From Arachis hypogaea (lineage: Eukaryota > Streptophyta > Magnoliopsida > Fabales > Fabaceae): a stretch of 64,000 nucleotides of DNA. The DNA lies in assembly GCF_003086295.3 (NCBI RefSeq), contig NC_092048.1, positions 71,094,841 to 71,158,840 on the forward strand. Reading direction: 5' to 3'. The notes beneath the pieces are model-generated. The model did not search any database, was not told where the DNA came from, and saw nothing but the letters and a program-made list of their open reading frames with translations. Shown in pieces: positions 11,757 through 23,651 of the stretch (the first letter of the stretch is position 1; each line of letters begins with the position of its first letter). A program made the translations under genes and the position numbers.

Positions 11757-11882
11757 CATGGTACGTTCTTTCATTTTTCTTAGTTTTCTTTAATTTTATT
11801 TTTATCAATGTTCAATCATAATTTCTGCATAATTATCTAAATTCTGCATAAATTACATAAAAAAAAAAAAGAAAAGTGGTGT

Positions 11883-12410
11883 GCGACGCGTACGCGTCAT
11901 GCGTGACTTCGCACCACCAAGAAATTGAGCAGAAACATGGGCTGGAGTAGTGCTGGAAGCGTGCCTTGCGCACAAGTAAGACCACGCGTATGCGTACCTC
12001 ACGCGTACGCGTCGCTTGCGCTTTTGGCCCACCACGCATAGGCGTCCTTGACGCGTACGCATGACCTTGAAAAATCGGCGTAAATAGGTGTTTGGCCAGA
12101 GAGTTGTGCTGGTTTGGTTATCGAACTATGCTAGGAGCGCAATCCCCATCACGCGCACACGTCCCTGATGCGTGCGTGTCAGTTTCACTAAATAGCCATC
12201 CACGCGTGCGCGTACCTGACGCGCACGCATCGTATGCAATGTTGGCCCCAAATGCAAAACGAACAGAGAGTTGTGCGTGCGCGATGATGCCTTCGCGCCT
12301 TTCGCACAACACCATAGCACGCGTACACGTCCTTGACGCTTCCACGTGGCTTGGAATTAAAGCGACCCACGCGTACGCGTGCCATACGCGTATGCGTCGC
12401 ATGCGACGCA
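11883..12410 (+). repeat. ACGCGTACGCGT palindrome array between pol and third ORF of A
   Basis: Roughly a dozen ACGCGTACGCGT, ACGCGTGCGCGT and related units are spread over about 530 bp. They resemble the shorter array in the LTRs of A but are not a simple copy of it. The 169-residue plus-strand and 112-residue minus-strand ORFs across it are artefacts of the lack of stops in ACGCGT repeats. Elements B, C, D and E have a different palindrome array at the same relative place. Confidence 0.85.
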
Positions 12411-13254
12411 CAGTTAAACCAGTACGCCGCCTGATTTCCAATCTTCCCTCCCCCAATCCTAATTATCTTTCTATTATCATTCTTTCTTCTTTCTTCTTCC
12501 TTCTTTTTTCTTTATTCCTTCTTACTTTCTACTACTTTCTTCTTCCCTCTTTCATCTTCTACATCAGGTTCTTTTCTTTTCTTCCTTCATTCTTCTTTTA
12601 ATTATTGCATTTAATTACTTTACTTTCTTTTAAAATTTTTCTCTTTCATGCTTAGTTATTTATGGTTTCTTTTTCATTCTTTTATTTCTCATGCATTCTT
12701 ATGTTGGTATTGGAGTTTTATTTGGGTATTCCCTTATTATAATAAAGCTTGTGAATATTATAAGGAGTGATTTGACAATTAACATGTAATTTTGGCTGTC
12801 ATATACATTTGGATACATTATTTTCATCCCTGTTCCAACTTGCACACCAAGTGTTTGTGAAAGAGCTCTTATGGCATTTTGAATCCTATTTTGTTTTACT
12901 CTTCCACTTTCATGCCTCTTTTTCACAACACTTGGATTCCACATGTATTTGAGATTATCATTCACAATTGTCATCATTACAAATGCTCTTTTATTTGGCA
13001 CATTTATTACTTGATGCTTGAGTTATGCTTCTCATGCCAAGTACTTGCATGCTTTTAAACTCTTGCATCTAATTAATATGAATTGCCTTCTTGATCTTAA
13101 TTGCTATATTAATTGCTATCTTACCTACATGTTGTAGCTACCATGTATTTAAGCTATTATCTTCTACTTGGCATTCATTATCATTTGGAATTTCTTCCTT
13201 CTGGTTCTTTAGTTATCTATATTTAATATTCTTCCTTTTCTTTCTTCTTTAGAC
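12411..13254 (+). other. Pyrimidine-rich leader before third ORF of A
   Basis: A CT-rich stretch (12440-12600, TTCTTTCTTCTTTCTTC type) is followed by AT-rich sequence up to the ATG at 13255. No clear coding sequence and no convincing TATA box are seen. The CT-rich leader resembles the one downstream of the internal TATA box in B, C, D and E, so this may have been the 5' untranslated part of a separate message. Confidence 0.5.
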
Positions 13255-13647
13255 ATGGGTACCAAGAAAGGAAAAGAGAAGGCCACTGACAAGACACCAG
13301 CAAGGAGAGGAACCAAGGGAGCTCCGGCTAAGGTGCTTCCATCTACCAGCGTCAAGCTGCCAACAAAGCGGGTAAAGAGGATTATTAAAGTTAATGAATA
13401 AGAGAAAGCCTTTTCCGCACGGGACTCCATACGGTTCACTAACCGTTATTGTGAACAAATGTTCCCTGTCCAAGCTGAGAGGAACTACAACAATGAGCAT
13501 CTGCTCATTGTCCCAACACGCTTTGTTGATTTTGTGGAGACCCGAATTGAGAGGAGACATTGGGATTCTTGAGGAGGCAGCCACGGGAGGCCAATTTATC
13601 ATGGGTAGTTGAATTCTACTCCAACTTCCACTCACCTACTAATGACA
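13255..13647 (+). pseudogene. Third ORF of A, 5' fragment
   Basis: Starts MGTKKGKEKATDKTPARRG, a Lys/Arg-rich N-terminus like that of the third ORFs of B, C, D and E. It continues through a stop at 13399-13401 into RFTNRYCEQMFPVQAERN and a VEFYSNFHSPTND stretch. That stretch matches the VQEFYANAW region of the others, a family usually annotated as putative plant transposon protein (Transposase_32). A TGA near 13570 and a frame change before 13602 are present. F cuts the gene at 13648, and the rest is at 47651-48423. The function of this protein family is unknown. Confidence 0.75.
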
Positions 13648-14567
13648 TGTCATCATGTCATGTTTTTCTATGCTTTTTCATACAAGAAATTTATGATTAG
13701 TGCTTAAATATTGAATACTTTTGTGCTTAAATGGTATATTTCCTTGATCTTTTGATTTTATAAATTTTGTAGGAAATAAATGGAAAAAGAAGAAAAAAAC
13801 ATAAAATAAGCTAAAAAGAAGAAAAGAGGAATTTTGGGCACGCTTTGAAGATTGAGCATGCTTTGGAACCTTAGGCCACTAGTGCAGGAAATTGTGATTC
13901 ACACTTTTCACAACTCCGATGCAACTAACCAGCAAGTGCACTGGGTCGTCCAAGTAATACCTTACGTGAGTAAGGGTCGATCCGACGGAGATTGTTGGCT
14001 TGAAGCAAGCTATGGTCATCCTTGTAAATCTCAGTCAAGTGGATTAAATTGGTTATGAGGTTTTGATAATTAAAATATAAATAAAACATAAAATAAGATA
14101 GAGATACTTTTGTAATTCATTGGTGGGATTTTCAGATAAGCGTTTGGAGATACTTTATTGCTTCTGAACTTCTGCTTTCCTACTGCCTTCTTCCAATCAT
14201 GCGTGCTCCTTTACACGACAAGCTGTATGATCCTCTCGGATGAAAACAAATCCATGTACGATCTCTGTATGGCTAATCAACTGTCAGATTTCTCGTCTTG
14301 GATGAAAAGTACCATGTACAGCTACCGCACGGCTAATCATCTATCGGTTCCCGCTAGCGTCAGAATAGAAACATTGTCCTTTTACACACTATCACTGCGC
14401 CCAACATTCACAAGTTTGAAGCTCATCACAGTCATTCCTTCCAGATCTTACTCGGAATACCACAGATAAGGTTTAGACTTTCCAGATCTCAGGAATGCTG
14501 CCAATGGTTCTAGCCTATACCACGAAGGTTCTAATCTCAGATTCAGATGCTCTGTTGCCAGGAGAGA

Positions 14568-16266
14568 TGGTGCACGAAATTGTGATCATCAATGGTGTCA
14601 TCAACATGGTACGCTCAATTGTAATCTCAACTTTTTATCACAACTTCGCACAACTAACCAGCAAGTGCACTGGGTCGTCCAAGTAATAAACCTTACGCGA
14701 GTAAGGGTCGATCCCACGGAGATTGTTGGTATGAAGCAAGCTATGGCCATCCTGTAAATCTCAGTCAGGCGGATATAGAATGGTTATGGAGTTTTCGAAT
14801 ATCAATAATAAAATAGGGATAGAAATACTTATGTAAATCCTTGGTGAGAATTTCAGATAAATGTATGGAGATGCTTTCATCCCTCTAAACCTTTGCTTTC
14901 CTGCTGTCTTCATCCAATCAGTCTTACTCCTTTCTATGGCTGGCTTTATGTAAGGACATCACCACTGTCAATGGCTACTTTTGATCCTCTCTGGAAAATG
15001 GTCCGATGCGCTGTCACTGCATGGCTAATCGTCTAGAGGCGTCACCCTTGCCAATGGCTGCATCCTATCCTCTTGTGAAAATGGTCCAAATGCTCTATCA
15101 CAGCACGGCTAATCATCTGAGGTTCTCGATCATACTGGAATAGGATTCACCCTCCTTTTGCGTCTGTCACTACGCCCAGTACTCGCGAGTTTGAAGCTCG
15201 TCACAGTCATTCAATCCCTGAATCCTACTCGGAATACCACAGACAAGGTTTAGACTTTCCGGATTCTCATGAATGCCGCCATCAATCTAGCTTACACCAC
15301 GAAGATTTTGATTAAGAGATCTAAGAGATACTCATTCAATCTAAGGTAGAACGGAAGTGGTTGTCAGGCACGCGTTCATAAGGAATGATGATGATTGTCA
15401 CGTTCATCACATTCAGATTGAAGTGCGAATGAATATCTTAGAAGCGGAATAAGTTGAATTGAATAGAAAAACAGTAGTACTTTGCATTAATCTTTGAGGA
15501 ACAGCTGAGCTCCACACTTTAATCTTTGGAGTGTAGAAACTCTACCGTTGAAAATACATAAGTGAAAGGTCCAGGCATGGCCGAATGGCCAGCCCCCAAA
15601 TGTGATCAATATGATCAAAATATAATCCAAAGATGTCTAATACAATAGTAAAAAGTCCTATTTATAATAAACTAGCTACTAGGGTTTACAGAAGTAAGTA
15701 ATTGATGCATAAATCCACTTCCGAGGCCCACTTGGTGTGTGCTTGGGCTGAGCTTGAATGTTACACGTGCATAGGCTCTTTCTGAAGTTGAACGCCAGGT
15801 TGTAAAGTATTTCTGGCGTTCAACTCTGGTTTGTGACTTGTTTCTGGCGTTTAACTCCAGACAGCAGCATAGAACTGGCGTTCAACTCCCTTTTACGTCA
15901 TCTAAACTCGTTCAAAGTATGGACTATTATACATTTCTGGAAAGCCCTGGATGTATACTTTCCAACGCGATTAGAAGCGCACCATTTTGAGTTCTGTAAC
16001 TCTAGAAAATCCATTTTGAGTGCAGGGAGGTCAGAATCCAACAACATCAGCAGTCCTTCTTCAACCTCTAAATCTGATTTTTGCTCAAGTCCCTCAATTT
16101 CAGCCAGAAAATACCTGAAATCACAGAAAAACACACAAACTCATAGTAAAGTCCAGAAATGTGAATTTAACATAAAAACTAATGAAAACATCCCTAAAAG
16201 TAACTAGATTCTACTAAAAATATACTAAAAACAATGCCAAAAAGCGTATAAATTATCCGCTCATCA
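14568..16266 (-). repeat. 3' LTR of C
   Basis: 1699 bp. In minus orientation it begins TGATGAGCGGATAATTTATA at 16266 and ends GTGCACCA at 14568. A TATA box (TATAAATA; plus-strand TATTTATA) is at 15659-15666. TGGCGTT/AACGCCA palindromes lie just upstream at about 15790-15890. The U5 hairpin CCTTAC..GTAAGG is near 14690-14710. Confidence 0.93.
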
Positions 16267-17410
16267 CAACACCAAACTTAAATTGTTGCTTGTCCCCAAG
16301 CAACTAAAAATCAAATAGGATAAAAAGAAGAGAATATACTATAAATTCCAAACTATCAATGAAACATAGCTCCAATCGGATGAGCAGGACTTGTAGCTTT
16401 TTGCCTCTTGAATAGTTTTGGCATCCCACTTTATCCATTGAAGTTCAGAATGATTGACTTCTATAGGAACTCAGAGTTGAGATATGTTATTGATTCTCCT
16501 AGTTCAGTATGATGATTCTTGAACACAGCTATTTTATGAGTCTTGACTGTGGCCCTAAGCACTTTGTTTTCCAGTATTACCACCGGATACATAAATGCCA
16601 CAGACACATAATTGGGTGAACCTTTTCAGATTGTGACTCAGCTTTGCTAAAGTCCCCAATTAGAGGTGTCCAGGGTTCTTAAGCACACTCTTTTTTTGCT
16701 TTAGACCTTGACTTTAACCGCTCAGTCTCAAGTTTTCACTTGACACCTTCACGCCACAAGCACATGGTTAGGGACAGCTTGGTTTAGCCGCTTAGACCAG
16801 GATTTTTTTCCTTTAGGACCTCCTATCCACTGATGCTCAAAGCCTTGGGATCCTTTTTATTTGCCCTTACCTTTTGGTTTTAAGGGTTATTGGCTTTTTG
16901 CTCTTGCCTCTTGGTTTTAAGAGCTTTTGGCTTTTTCTGCTTGCTTTTTCTTTTTCTTTCTATTTTATTTTTGCCTATTTTTTTTTTCTGCAAGCTTTGT
17001 TCTTTGCTGCTTTTTCTTGCTTCAAGAATCATTTTTTATGATTTTTCAGATTATCAAATAACATTTCTCCTTGTCATCATTCTTTCAAGAGCCAACATAT
17101 TTAACATTCATGAACAACAACTTCAAAAGACATATGCACTGTTCAAGCATTCATTCAAAAAACAAGAAGCATTGTCACCACATCAATATAATTAAACTAA
17201 GTTCAAGGATAAATTCGAAACTCATGTACTTCTTGTTGTTTTGAATTAAAACAATTTTCATTTAAGAGAGGGGATGGATTCATAGGACATTCATAACTTT
17301 AAGACATAGTTACTAACAACTAATGATCGTGTAATAAGACACAAACATAGATAAGCACTTAACATAGAAAATGAAAAACAGAGAATGTAAGAACAAGGAA
17401 TGAGTCCACC
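16267..17410 (-). other. 3' untranslated region of C
   Basis: Between the third ORF stop and the 3' LTR. It holds, in element orientation, a Lys/Arg-like AG-rich stretch (16900-17000 on plus is CT-rich), the GCTTAGGGCCAC phrase and, next to the LTR, TTTAAGTTTGGTGTTG where the polypurine tract should be. That tract is not strongly purine-rich. The ORF at 16890 is an artefact of the pyrimidine run. Confidence 0.6.
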
Positions 17411-18559
17411 TTAGTGATGGTGGTGTTTCCTTCTTGAGGAACCAATGATGTCCTTGAGCTCTTCTATGTCTCTTCCTTGTCTTTGTTGCTCCTCCCTCAT
17501 TGCTTTTTGATCTTCTCTAATTTCATGAAGGATGATGGAGTGTTCTTGATGTTCCACCCTTAGTTGTCCCATGTTGGAACTTAATTCTCCTAGGGAGGTG
17601 TTGATTTGCTCCCAATAGTTTTGTGGAGGGAAATACATTTGAGGCATCTCCGGGATCTCATGGTGATGAGCTTCATGCACCTCTTGAGCTCCATGAATGG
17701 GCTCTCTTGCTTGCTCCATCCTTTTCTCAGTGATGGGCTTCTCTTCCTCAATGGGAACGTCTCCTTCTATGAAAGCTCCAGCTGAGTAACATAGATGGCA
17801 AATAAGATGAGGAAAAGCTTGCCTTGATATGGGCGAGGACTTTTCAGCTATTTTGTAGAGTTCAAGGGAGATGACTTCATAAACTTCTACTTCCTCTCCA
17901 ATCATGATACTATGAATCATAATGGCCCGATCCACAGTAACTTCGGATCGGTTGCTTGTGGGGATGATGGAGCGTTGTATGAACTCTAACCATCCTCTAG
18001 CTACAGCCTTGAGGTCCAGTCTTCTTAGTTAAACCGGCTTGCCTTTGGAGTCAATCTTCCATTGAGCTCCTTCCACACATATGTCCATGAGGACTTGGTC
18101 CAACTTTTGATTAAAGTTGACCCTTCTAGTGTAGGGGCATGCATCTCCTTGCATCATAGGCAAGTTAAACGCCAACCTCACATTTTCCGGACTAAAATCT
18201 AAGTATTTCCCCCGAACCATGGTGAGATAATTCTTTGGGTCCGGGTTCTTACTTTGATCATGGTTCCTAGTGATCCATGCATTGGCATAGAACTCTTGAA
18301 CCATTAGGATGCTGACTTGTTGGATGGGTTTTGTTAGAACTTCCCAACCTCTTCTTTGGATTTCATGTCGGATCTCCGGATACTCATTCTTCTTGAGCTT
18401 GAAAGGGACCTCAGGGATCACCTTCTTCTTGGCCACAACATCATAGAAGTGGTCTTGATGAGCTTTGGAGATGAATTTTTCCATCTCCCATGACTCAGAG
18501 GTGGAAGCTTTTGTCTTCCCTTTCCCTTTTCTAGAGGATTTTCCGGTCTTAGGTGCCAT
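17411..18559 (-). pseudogene. Third ORF of C (putative plant transposon protein), one stop
   Basis: A 382-codon frame with a single nonsense codon (TAA at 18029-18031, where E has CAA). The N-terminus MAPKTGKSSRKGKGKTKAST is strongly basic. The central domain has WEVLTKPIQQVSILMVQEFY, ITRNHDQ, MVRGKYLDFSPENVRLAFNLP and SNRSEVTVDRAIMIHSIM, matching the family called putative plant transposon protein (Transposase_32). The C-terminal third has a heptad-like Gln/Glu-rich stretch (LSSNMGQLRVEHQEHSIILH..REEQQRQGRD) that should form a coiled coil, and it ends RRKHHHH. Its position after the pol slot is that of env-like or extra ORFs of Athila/Tat elements. I see no signal peptide or membrane segment, so an envelope role is not supported. 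Confidence 0.8.
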
Positions 18560-18750
18560 CAATGGTAATGGAAAAACAAAAAGCTTATGCTTTTACCACA
18601 CCAAACTTAGAATTTTGCTCGCCCTCGAGGAAGAGAAGAAAGAAGAGATGAAGAAGAAGAAGAAATGGAGGTGAGGGAGAGAGAGATATATTTCGGTCAA
18701 GAAGGGGAAGAGAGGGTTGTGTTGTGTGAAAATGAGGAAGAATGGAGGGC

Positions 18751-18758
18751 TATATATA
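18751..18758 (-). promoter_or_regulatory. Internal TATA box upstream of third ORF of C
   Basis: TATATATA in a GGGCTATATATAGGGA context lies 192 bp before the ATG at 18559. On the minus strand it is followed by a CT-rich leader. B has the same box at the same distance, and E and D have TATAAATA in the corresponding place. An internal promoter for the third ORF is inferred. Confidence 0.65.
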
Positions 18759-19084
18759 GGGAAGGGATGGGGGGTAAGGTTCGGCCATATAGGGTGGGTT
18801 TGGGTGGGAAATTGATTTTGAATTTTGAAGGTAGGTGGAGTTTATGAGGTAGGTTTATGGGGAAGAGTGGATGGATGTGAGTGGTGAAGTGGTGATAGGG
18901 AAGAGACATTGAGGTGATTGGTGAAGAGTTTTGGAGAAGAGTGTTTATGGGATTGTGTGAAAGAAGGGTGAGAAGAAGTGAGTGGAGGTAGGTGGGGATC
19001 CTGTGGGGTCCACAAATCCTGAGGTGTTCAAGGATTTACAACCTTGCACCAAATTGGTCATGCAAAATGCCCTTGCACACAACT

Positions 19085-19296
19085 CTGGGCGTTCAGCGCC
19101 AGATTGGTGCTTGTTCTGGGCGTTGAACGCCCATTTGTTGCCCATTTCTGGCGTTGAACGCCAGAACCATGCATGTTCTGGGCGTTCAGTGCCAGCTCTT
19201 CTCCAGGGTGCAATTCTGGCGTTCAAACACCCAGATGCTGCCCATTTTGGGCGTTCAGCGGCAGAACCATGCTCTGTTCTGGCGTTGAACGCCAGT
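19085..19296 (-). repeat. 31-bp-spaced palindrome array of C
   Basis: Seven imperfect palindromes of the TGGCGTTGAACGCCA type. The GGCG cores begin at 19088, 19119, 19150, 19181, 19218, 19250 and 19281, so steps are 31, 31, 31, 37, 32 and 31 bp. The array lies between the post-gag hairpin and the internal TATA box. The 129-residue plus-strand ORF across it is spurious. Confidence 0.9.
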
Positions 19297-19430
19297 AAGG
19301 TCTTCCTCCAGAGTGTGATTTTTTTTCTGCTGTTTTTGATTCCGTTTTCAATTTTTTTATTTATTTTGTGACTCCACATGATCATGTACCTACAAAGACA
19401 TATAACTAATAAAAATATAATTAAATAAAA

Positions 19431-19475
19431 ATTGGGTTCCCTCCCAACAAACGCTTCTTTAATGTGAATAGCTTG
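19431..19475 (-). other. Post-gag hairpin box of C
   Basis: In element orientation: GTCAAGCTATTCAC, then ATTAAAGAAGCG, then GTTGGG-AGGGAA-CCCAAT (19431-19448), a stem with a G-U pair at its base. It occupies the position where D has the same box directly after the integrase stop, although here pol is missing. Confidence 0.7.
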
Positions 19476-19496
19476 ACAGTGGGCTCTCATGGAGCC

Positions 19497-21826
19497 TCAC
19501 AGATGTTTAGAGCATTGTTGAGACTTCCCAACACCAAACTTAGAGTTTGGATATGGAAGTTCAACACCAAACTTAGAGTTTGGTTGTGGCCTTCCAACAC
19601 CAAACTTAGAGTTTGACTGTGGGGGCTCTGGTTGACTCTGTTTTGAGAGAAGCTTTTCATGCTTCCTTTCCATGTTTACAAAAGGATGTCCTTGAGTTTT
19701 AAACTCAAGGGAGTCCTCATTCAATTAAAGGACTAGTTCACCTCTGTCAACATCAATTACAGCTCTTGCTGTGGCTAGGAAGGGTCTTCCAAGGATGATG
19801 AATTCATCCTCATCCTTCCCAGTATCTAGGACTATGAAATCAACAGGGATGTAAAGGCCTTCAACCTTTACTAACACGTCCTCTACTTGTCCATAAGCCT
19901 GTTTTCTTGAATTTTCTGCCATCTCTAATGAGATTTTAGTAGCTTACACCCCAAAGATTTCCAGTTTCTCTATTACAGAGAGGGGCATGAGGTTTATCCC
20001 TGAACCAAGGTCACACAGAGCTTTTTCAAAGATCATGGTGCCTATGGTACAAGGTATTATGAACTTTCCAAGATCCTATTTCTTCTGAGGCAATGTCAGT
20101 TGATCCAGATCACTCAGTTCATTGGTGAACAAGGGAGGTTCATCTTCCCAAGTCTCAATACCAAATAATTTGGCATTCAGCTTCATGATTGACCAAGAAA
20201 CTTGGCAGCTTGCTCTTCAGTAACATCCTCATTCTCTTCAGAAGAGGAATACTTATCAGAGCTCATGAATGGCATAAGGAGGTTTAATGGAATCTCTATG
20301 GTCTCTAGATGAGTCTCAGATTCCTTTGGTTCCCCAAAGGGAAACTCCTTATTGATCACTGGACGTCCCAGGAGGTCTTCCTCCTTGGGATTCACGTCCT
20401 CTCCTTCCTTCATAGATTCAGCCATGGTGATTAATTCAATGGCCTTGCACTCTCCTTTTGGATTTTCTTCTGTATTGCTTGGGAGAGTACTAGGAGGGAT
20501 TTTAGTGATCCTTTTACTCAGCTGGCCCACTTGTGCCTCCAAATTTCTAATGGATGACCTTATTTCATTCATGAAACTCACAGTGGCCTTAGATAGATCA
20601 GAGACTAAGTTTGCTAAATTAGAGGTATTTTGTTCAGAGTTCTCTGTCTGTTGCTGAGTGGATGATGGAAAAGGTTTACTATTGTTAAGCCTATTTCTTC
20701 CACCATTATTAAAGCCTTGTTGAGGCTTTTGATCCTTCCATGAGAAATTTGGATGATTTCTCCATGATGGGTTATCGGTGTTTCCATAAGGTTCACCCAT
20801 ATAATTTACCTCTGCTATTGCAGGGTTTTCAGGATCATAAGCTTCTTCTTCAGAAGATGCCTCTTGAGTACTGTTGGATGCAGCTTGCATTCCATTCAGA
20901 CTCTGAGAAATCATATTGACTTGCTGAGTCAATATTTTATTCTGAGCCAATATAGCATTCAGAGTATCAATTTCAAGAACTCCGTTCTTCATAGGCGTCC
21001 CATTACTCACAGGATTCCTCTCAGAAGTGTACATGAACTGGTTATTAACAACCATGTCAATGAGTTCTTGAGCTTCTGCAGGCGTTTTCTTTAGGTGAAT
21101 GGATCCACCTGCAGAAGTATCCAATGACATTTTAGCCAATTCAGATAGACCATCATAGAATATATCCAGGATGGTCCATTCTGAAAGCATGTCAGAAGGA
21201 CACTTTTTGGTCAGTTCTTTGTATCTCTCCCAAGCTTCATAGAGGGATTCACCTTCTTTCTGTCTGAAGGTCTGAACATCCACTCTAAGCTTACTCAGCT
21301 TTTGAGGAGGAAAGAACTTGGCTAAGAAAGCCTTGACCAGCTTATCCCAAGAGTTCAGGCTATCCTTAGGTTGAGAGTCCAACCATATTCTAGCTCTGTC
21401 TCTTACAGCAAAAGGGAAAAGCATGAGCCTGTAGATTTCAGGATCTACTCCATTAGTCTTAATAGTATCATAGATCTGCAAGAATTCAGTTAAGAACTGA
21501 AAAGGATCTTCAGATGGAAGTCCATGAAACTTGCAGTTCTGCTGCACCAGAGAAACTAATTGAGGTTTCAGCTCAAAATTGTTTGCTCCAATGGTAGGGA
21601 TGGAGATGCTTCTTCCATGTAAATTGGAATTAGGTGCAGTAAAGTCACCAAGCATCCTCCTTGCATTATCATTATTTTCGGCTGCCATCTCCTCTTCCTG
21701 TTCGAAAATTTCTGAAAGGTGCTTGCTGGATTGTTGTAATTTAGCTTCTCTTAGTTTCCTCTTCAGAGTCCTTTCAGGTTCTGGATCTGCTTCAACAAGA
21801 ATATTCTTGTCCTTGCTCCTGCTCAT
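19497..21826 (-). pseudogene. gag-protease pseudogene of C
   Basis: The start MSRSKDKNILVEADPEPERT at 21826 is identical in B. The capsid domain (about residues 85-265) includes FPFAVRDRARIWLDSQPKDS and FLAKFFPPQKLSKLR. An Asn-rich linker follows without any zinc knuckle. The frame runs 547 codons to 20183 and is broken by one missing base near 20189, compared with B. Protease sequence follows in other frames: [13 protein letters not shown] Asp-Leu-Gly near 20010, and IILGRPFLATARAVIDVDRG at 19725-19922. It ends with three NSKFGVG repeats (19530-19625) and QQCSKHL. No RT follows. B is the better-preserved copy. Confidence 0.9.
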
Positions 21827-23627
21827 ATGAAGGAGAAGGAAACAGAAAAATAATAATAGTAGGGATCGTTTTTACCACAGGTATAGAGGTTCCCCTGTGT
21901 GAGTAGAAGAAGAAAAGAATGTAATGTAAAGAAAGAAACACAAGGGTAAGGAGAGCAGAGATGTGGGATGAAGAGAGAAGGAGAATTTTCGAAAATTATT
22001 TTTTTTGAAAAAGAGTTAGTGATTTTCAAAAATAGTTTTTGAAAAAAAGTTAGTAATTTTTCGAAAATTAAAATTAAAAATTAAAATAATTAGTTAATTA
22101 AAAAGAAATTTTGAAAAAGAGGGAAGATATTTTCGAAAATTAGAGAGAGAGAGTTAGTTAGGTAGTTTTGAAAAAGATAAGAAACAAACAAAAAGTTAGT
22201 TGAAACAAATTTGAAAATCAATTTTGAAAAGATAAGAAGATAAGAAGTTAGAAAAGATATTTTAAAATCAAATTTTTGAAAAAGATAAGATAAGAAGATA
22301 TTTTTGAAAAGATATGATTGAAATTAGTTTTGAAAAAGATTTGATTTTTAAAATCACAATTAATGACTTGATTCACAAGAAATCACAAGATATGATTCTA
22401 GAACTTAAAGTTTGAATCTTTCTTAACAAGTAAGTAACAAACTTGAAATTTTTGAATCAAAACATTAATTGATGATGTTATTTTCGAAAATTAGGAGGTA
22501 AAGATAAGAAAAAGATTTTTGAAAAATATTTTTAAAATTTTCGAAAATAACTAAGAAAATTGAAAAAGATTTGATTTTTGAAAAAGATTTTGAAAAAGAT
22601 AAGATTTTCAAATTGAAAATTTGATTTGACTCATGAAAACAACTAGATTTTTAAAATTTTTGAAAAAGTCAAATCTAATTTTCAAAATTTTAAGAGAAGA
22701 AAAAGGAGAAGATATTTTTTTTTTTTGATTTTTGAATTTTTATGATGAGAGAGAAAAACATGAAAAATGATGCAATGCATGAAAGTTATGGATCAAAGTA
22801 TGTGATGAATGCAAGAACACTATGAATGTCAAGATGAACACCAAGAACACTTTGAATGTCATGATGAACATCAAGACTTATTTTTGAAAATTTGTATATG
22901 CAAAGAAAACATGCAAGACACCAAACTTAGAAATCTTTCATGTTTAGACACTATGAATGCAAAAATGCACATGAAAAACAAGAAAAGATGCAAAACAAGA
23001 AAACATCAAGATCAAACAAGAAGACTTACCAAGAACAACTTGAAGATCATGAAGAACACCATGAATGCATGAATTTTTCGAAAAAATGCAAGATGAACAT
23101 GCAATTGACAGCAAACTTTAAATCTGACTCAAGACTCAAACAAGAAATACAAAATATTTTTTTTTTTTATTTTTATGATTTTATGCTTTTTTTGTATTTT
23201 CTTTTAATTTTTTCGAAAATCATTTTGAAAAAGAAAAATAAGGATTCCAAAATTTTTAATATGAATTCCAGGAATCCTATGCTCTTTAGTCTAAAGCTCC
23301 AATCAAAGGGTCAGGCATGGCTTAATAGCCAGCCAAGCTTTAGTATGTAACTCAGACATGACACGCCTGACATTCCCTATTCAAAAGAATTAGACATGGC
23401 TTTACAGCCAGCCAGGCTTCAACATGCTTCATGAAACACTAGAATTCATTCTCAAAAATTTTGAAGAAAAATATATTTTTGAAAACATTTTTATTTTAAA
23501 ATTTTTTTCGAAAACAAAGGAGAAATTTATGAAAGATTTTTTTTGAAAAACTTTTGAAAATAAAACAAAAAGAAAATTACCTAATCTGAGCAACAAGATG
23601 AACCGTCAGTTGTACAAACTCGAACAA
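21827..23627 (-). other. AT-rich leader of C
   Basis: 1.8 kb between primer site and gag start. It is extremely AT-rich with many TTTTCGAAAA palindromes, GAAAAAGAT runs, and repeated phrases of ACATGGCTTAATAGCCAGCC (near 23310 and 23397). It contains GACACCAAACTTAGAAA (22917), another copy of the AAGTTTGGTGT motif. ORFs at 22809 and 22940 lie on the wrong strand in low-complexity sequence. I see no gene. Confidence 0.65.
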
Positions 23628-23645
23628 TCCCCGGCAACGGCGCCA
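23628..23645 (-). promoter_or_regulatory. Primer-binding site of C (tRNA-Asp)
   Basis: The plus strand reads TCCCCGGCAACGGCGCCA, identical over 18 nt to the 3' end of plant tRNA-Asp. The element strand is therefore its exact complement. It lies 6 bp from the LTR edge. Confidence 0.95.
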
Positions 23646-23651
23646 AAAACT

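Noticed and set aside
12092..12601. 169-residue plus-strand ORF and overlapping minus-strand ORFs
   Set aside because: They cross the ACGCGT array and a CT run, both stop-poor. Composition is repetitive and matches no family.
18982..19371. 129-residue ORF opposite the palindrome array of C, with counterparts at 29063, 40992 and 61477
   Set aside because: The reading frame arises from palindrome units without stops. It exists on both strands and is not conserved as protein.
23628..23645. tRNA-Asp 3' end sequence as a possible tRNA gene
   Set aside because: Only the 18-nt primer-binding match is present at these sites; no cloverleaf or upstream tRNA body.
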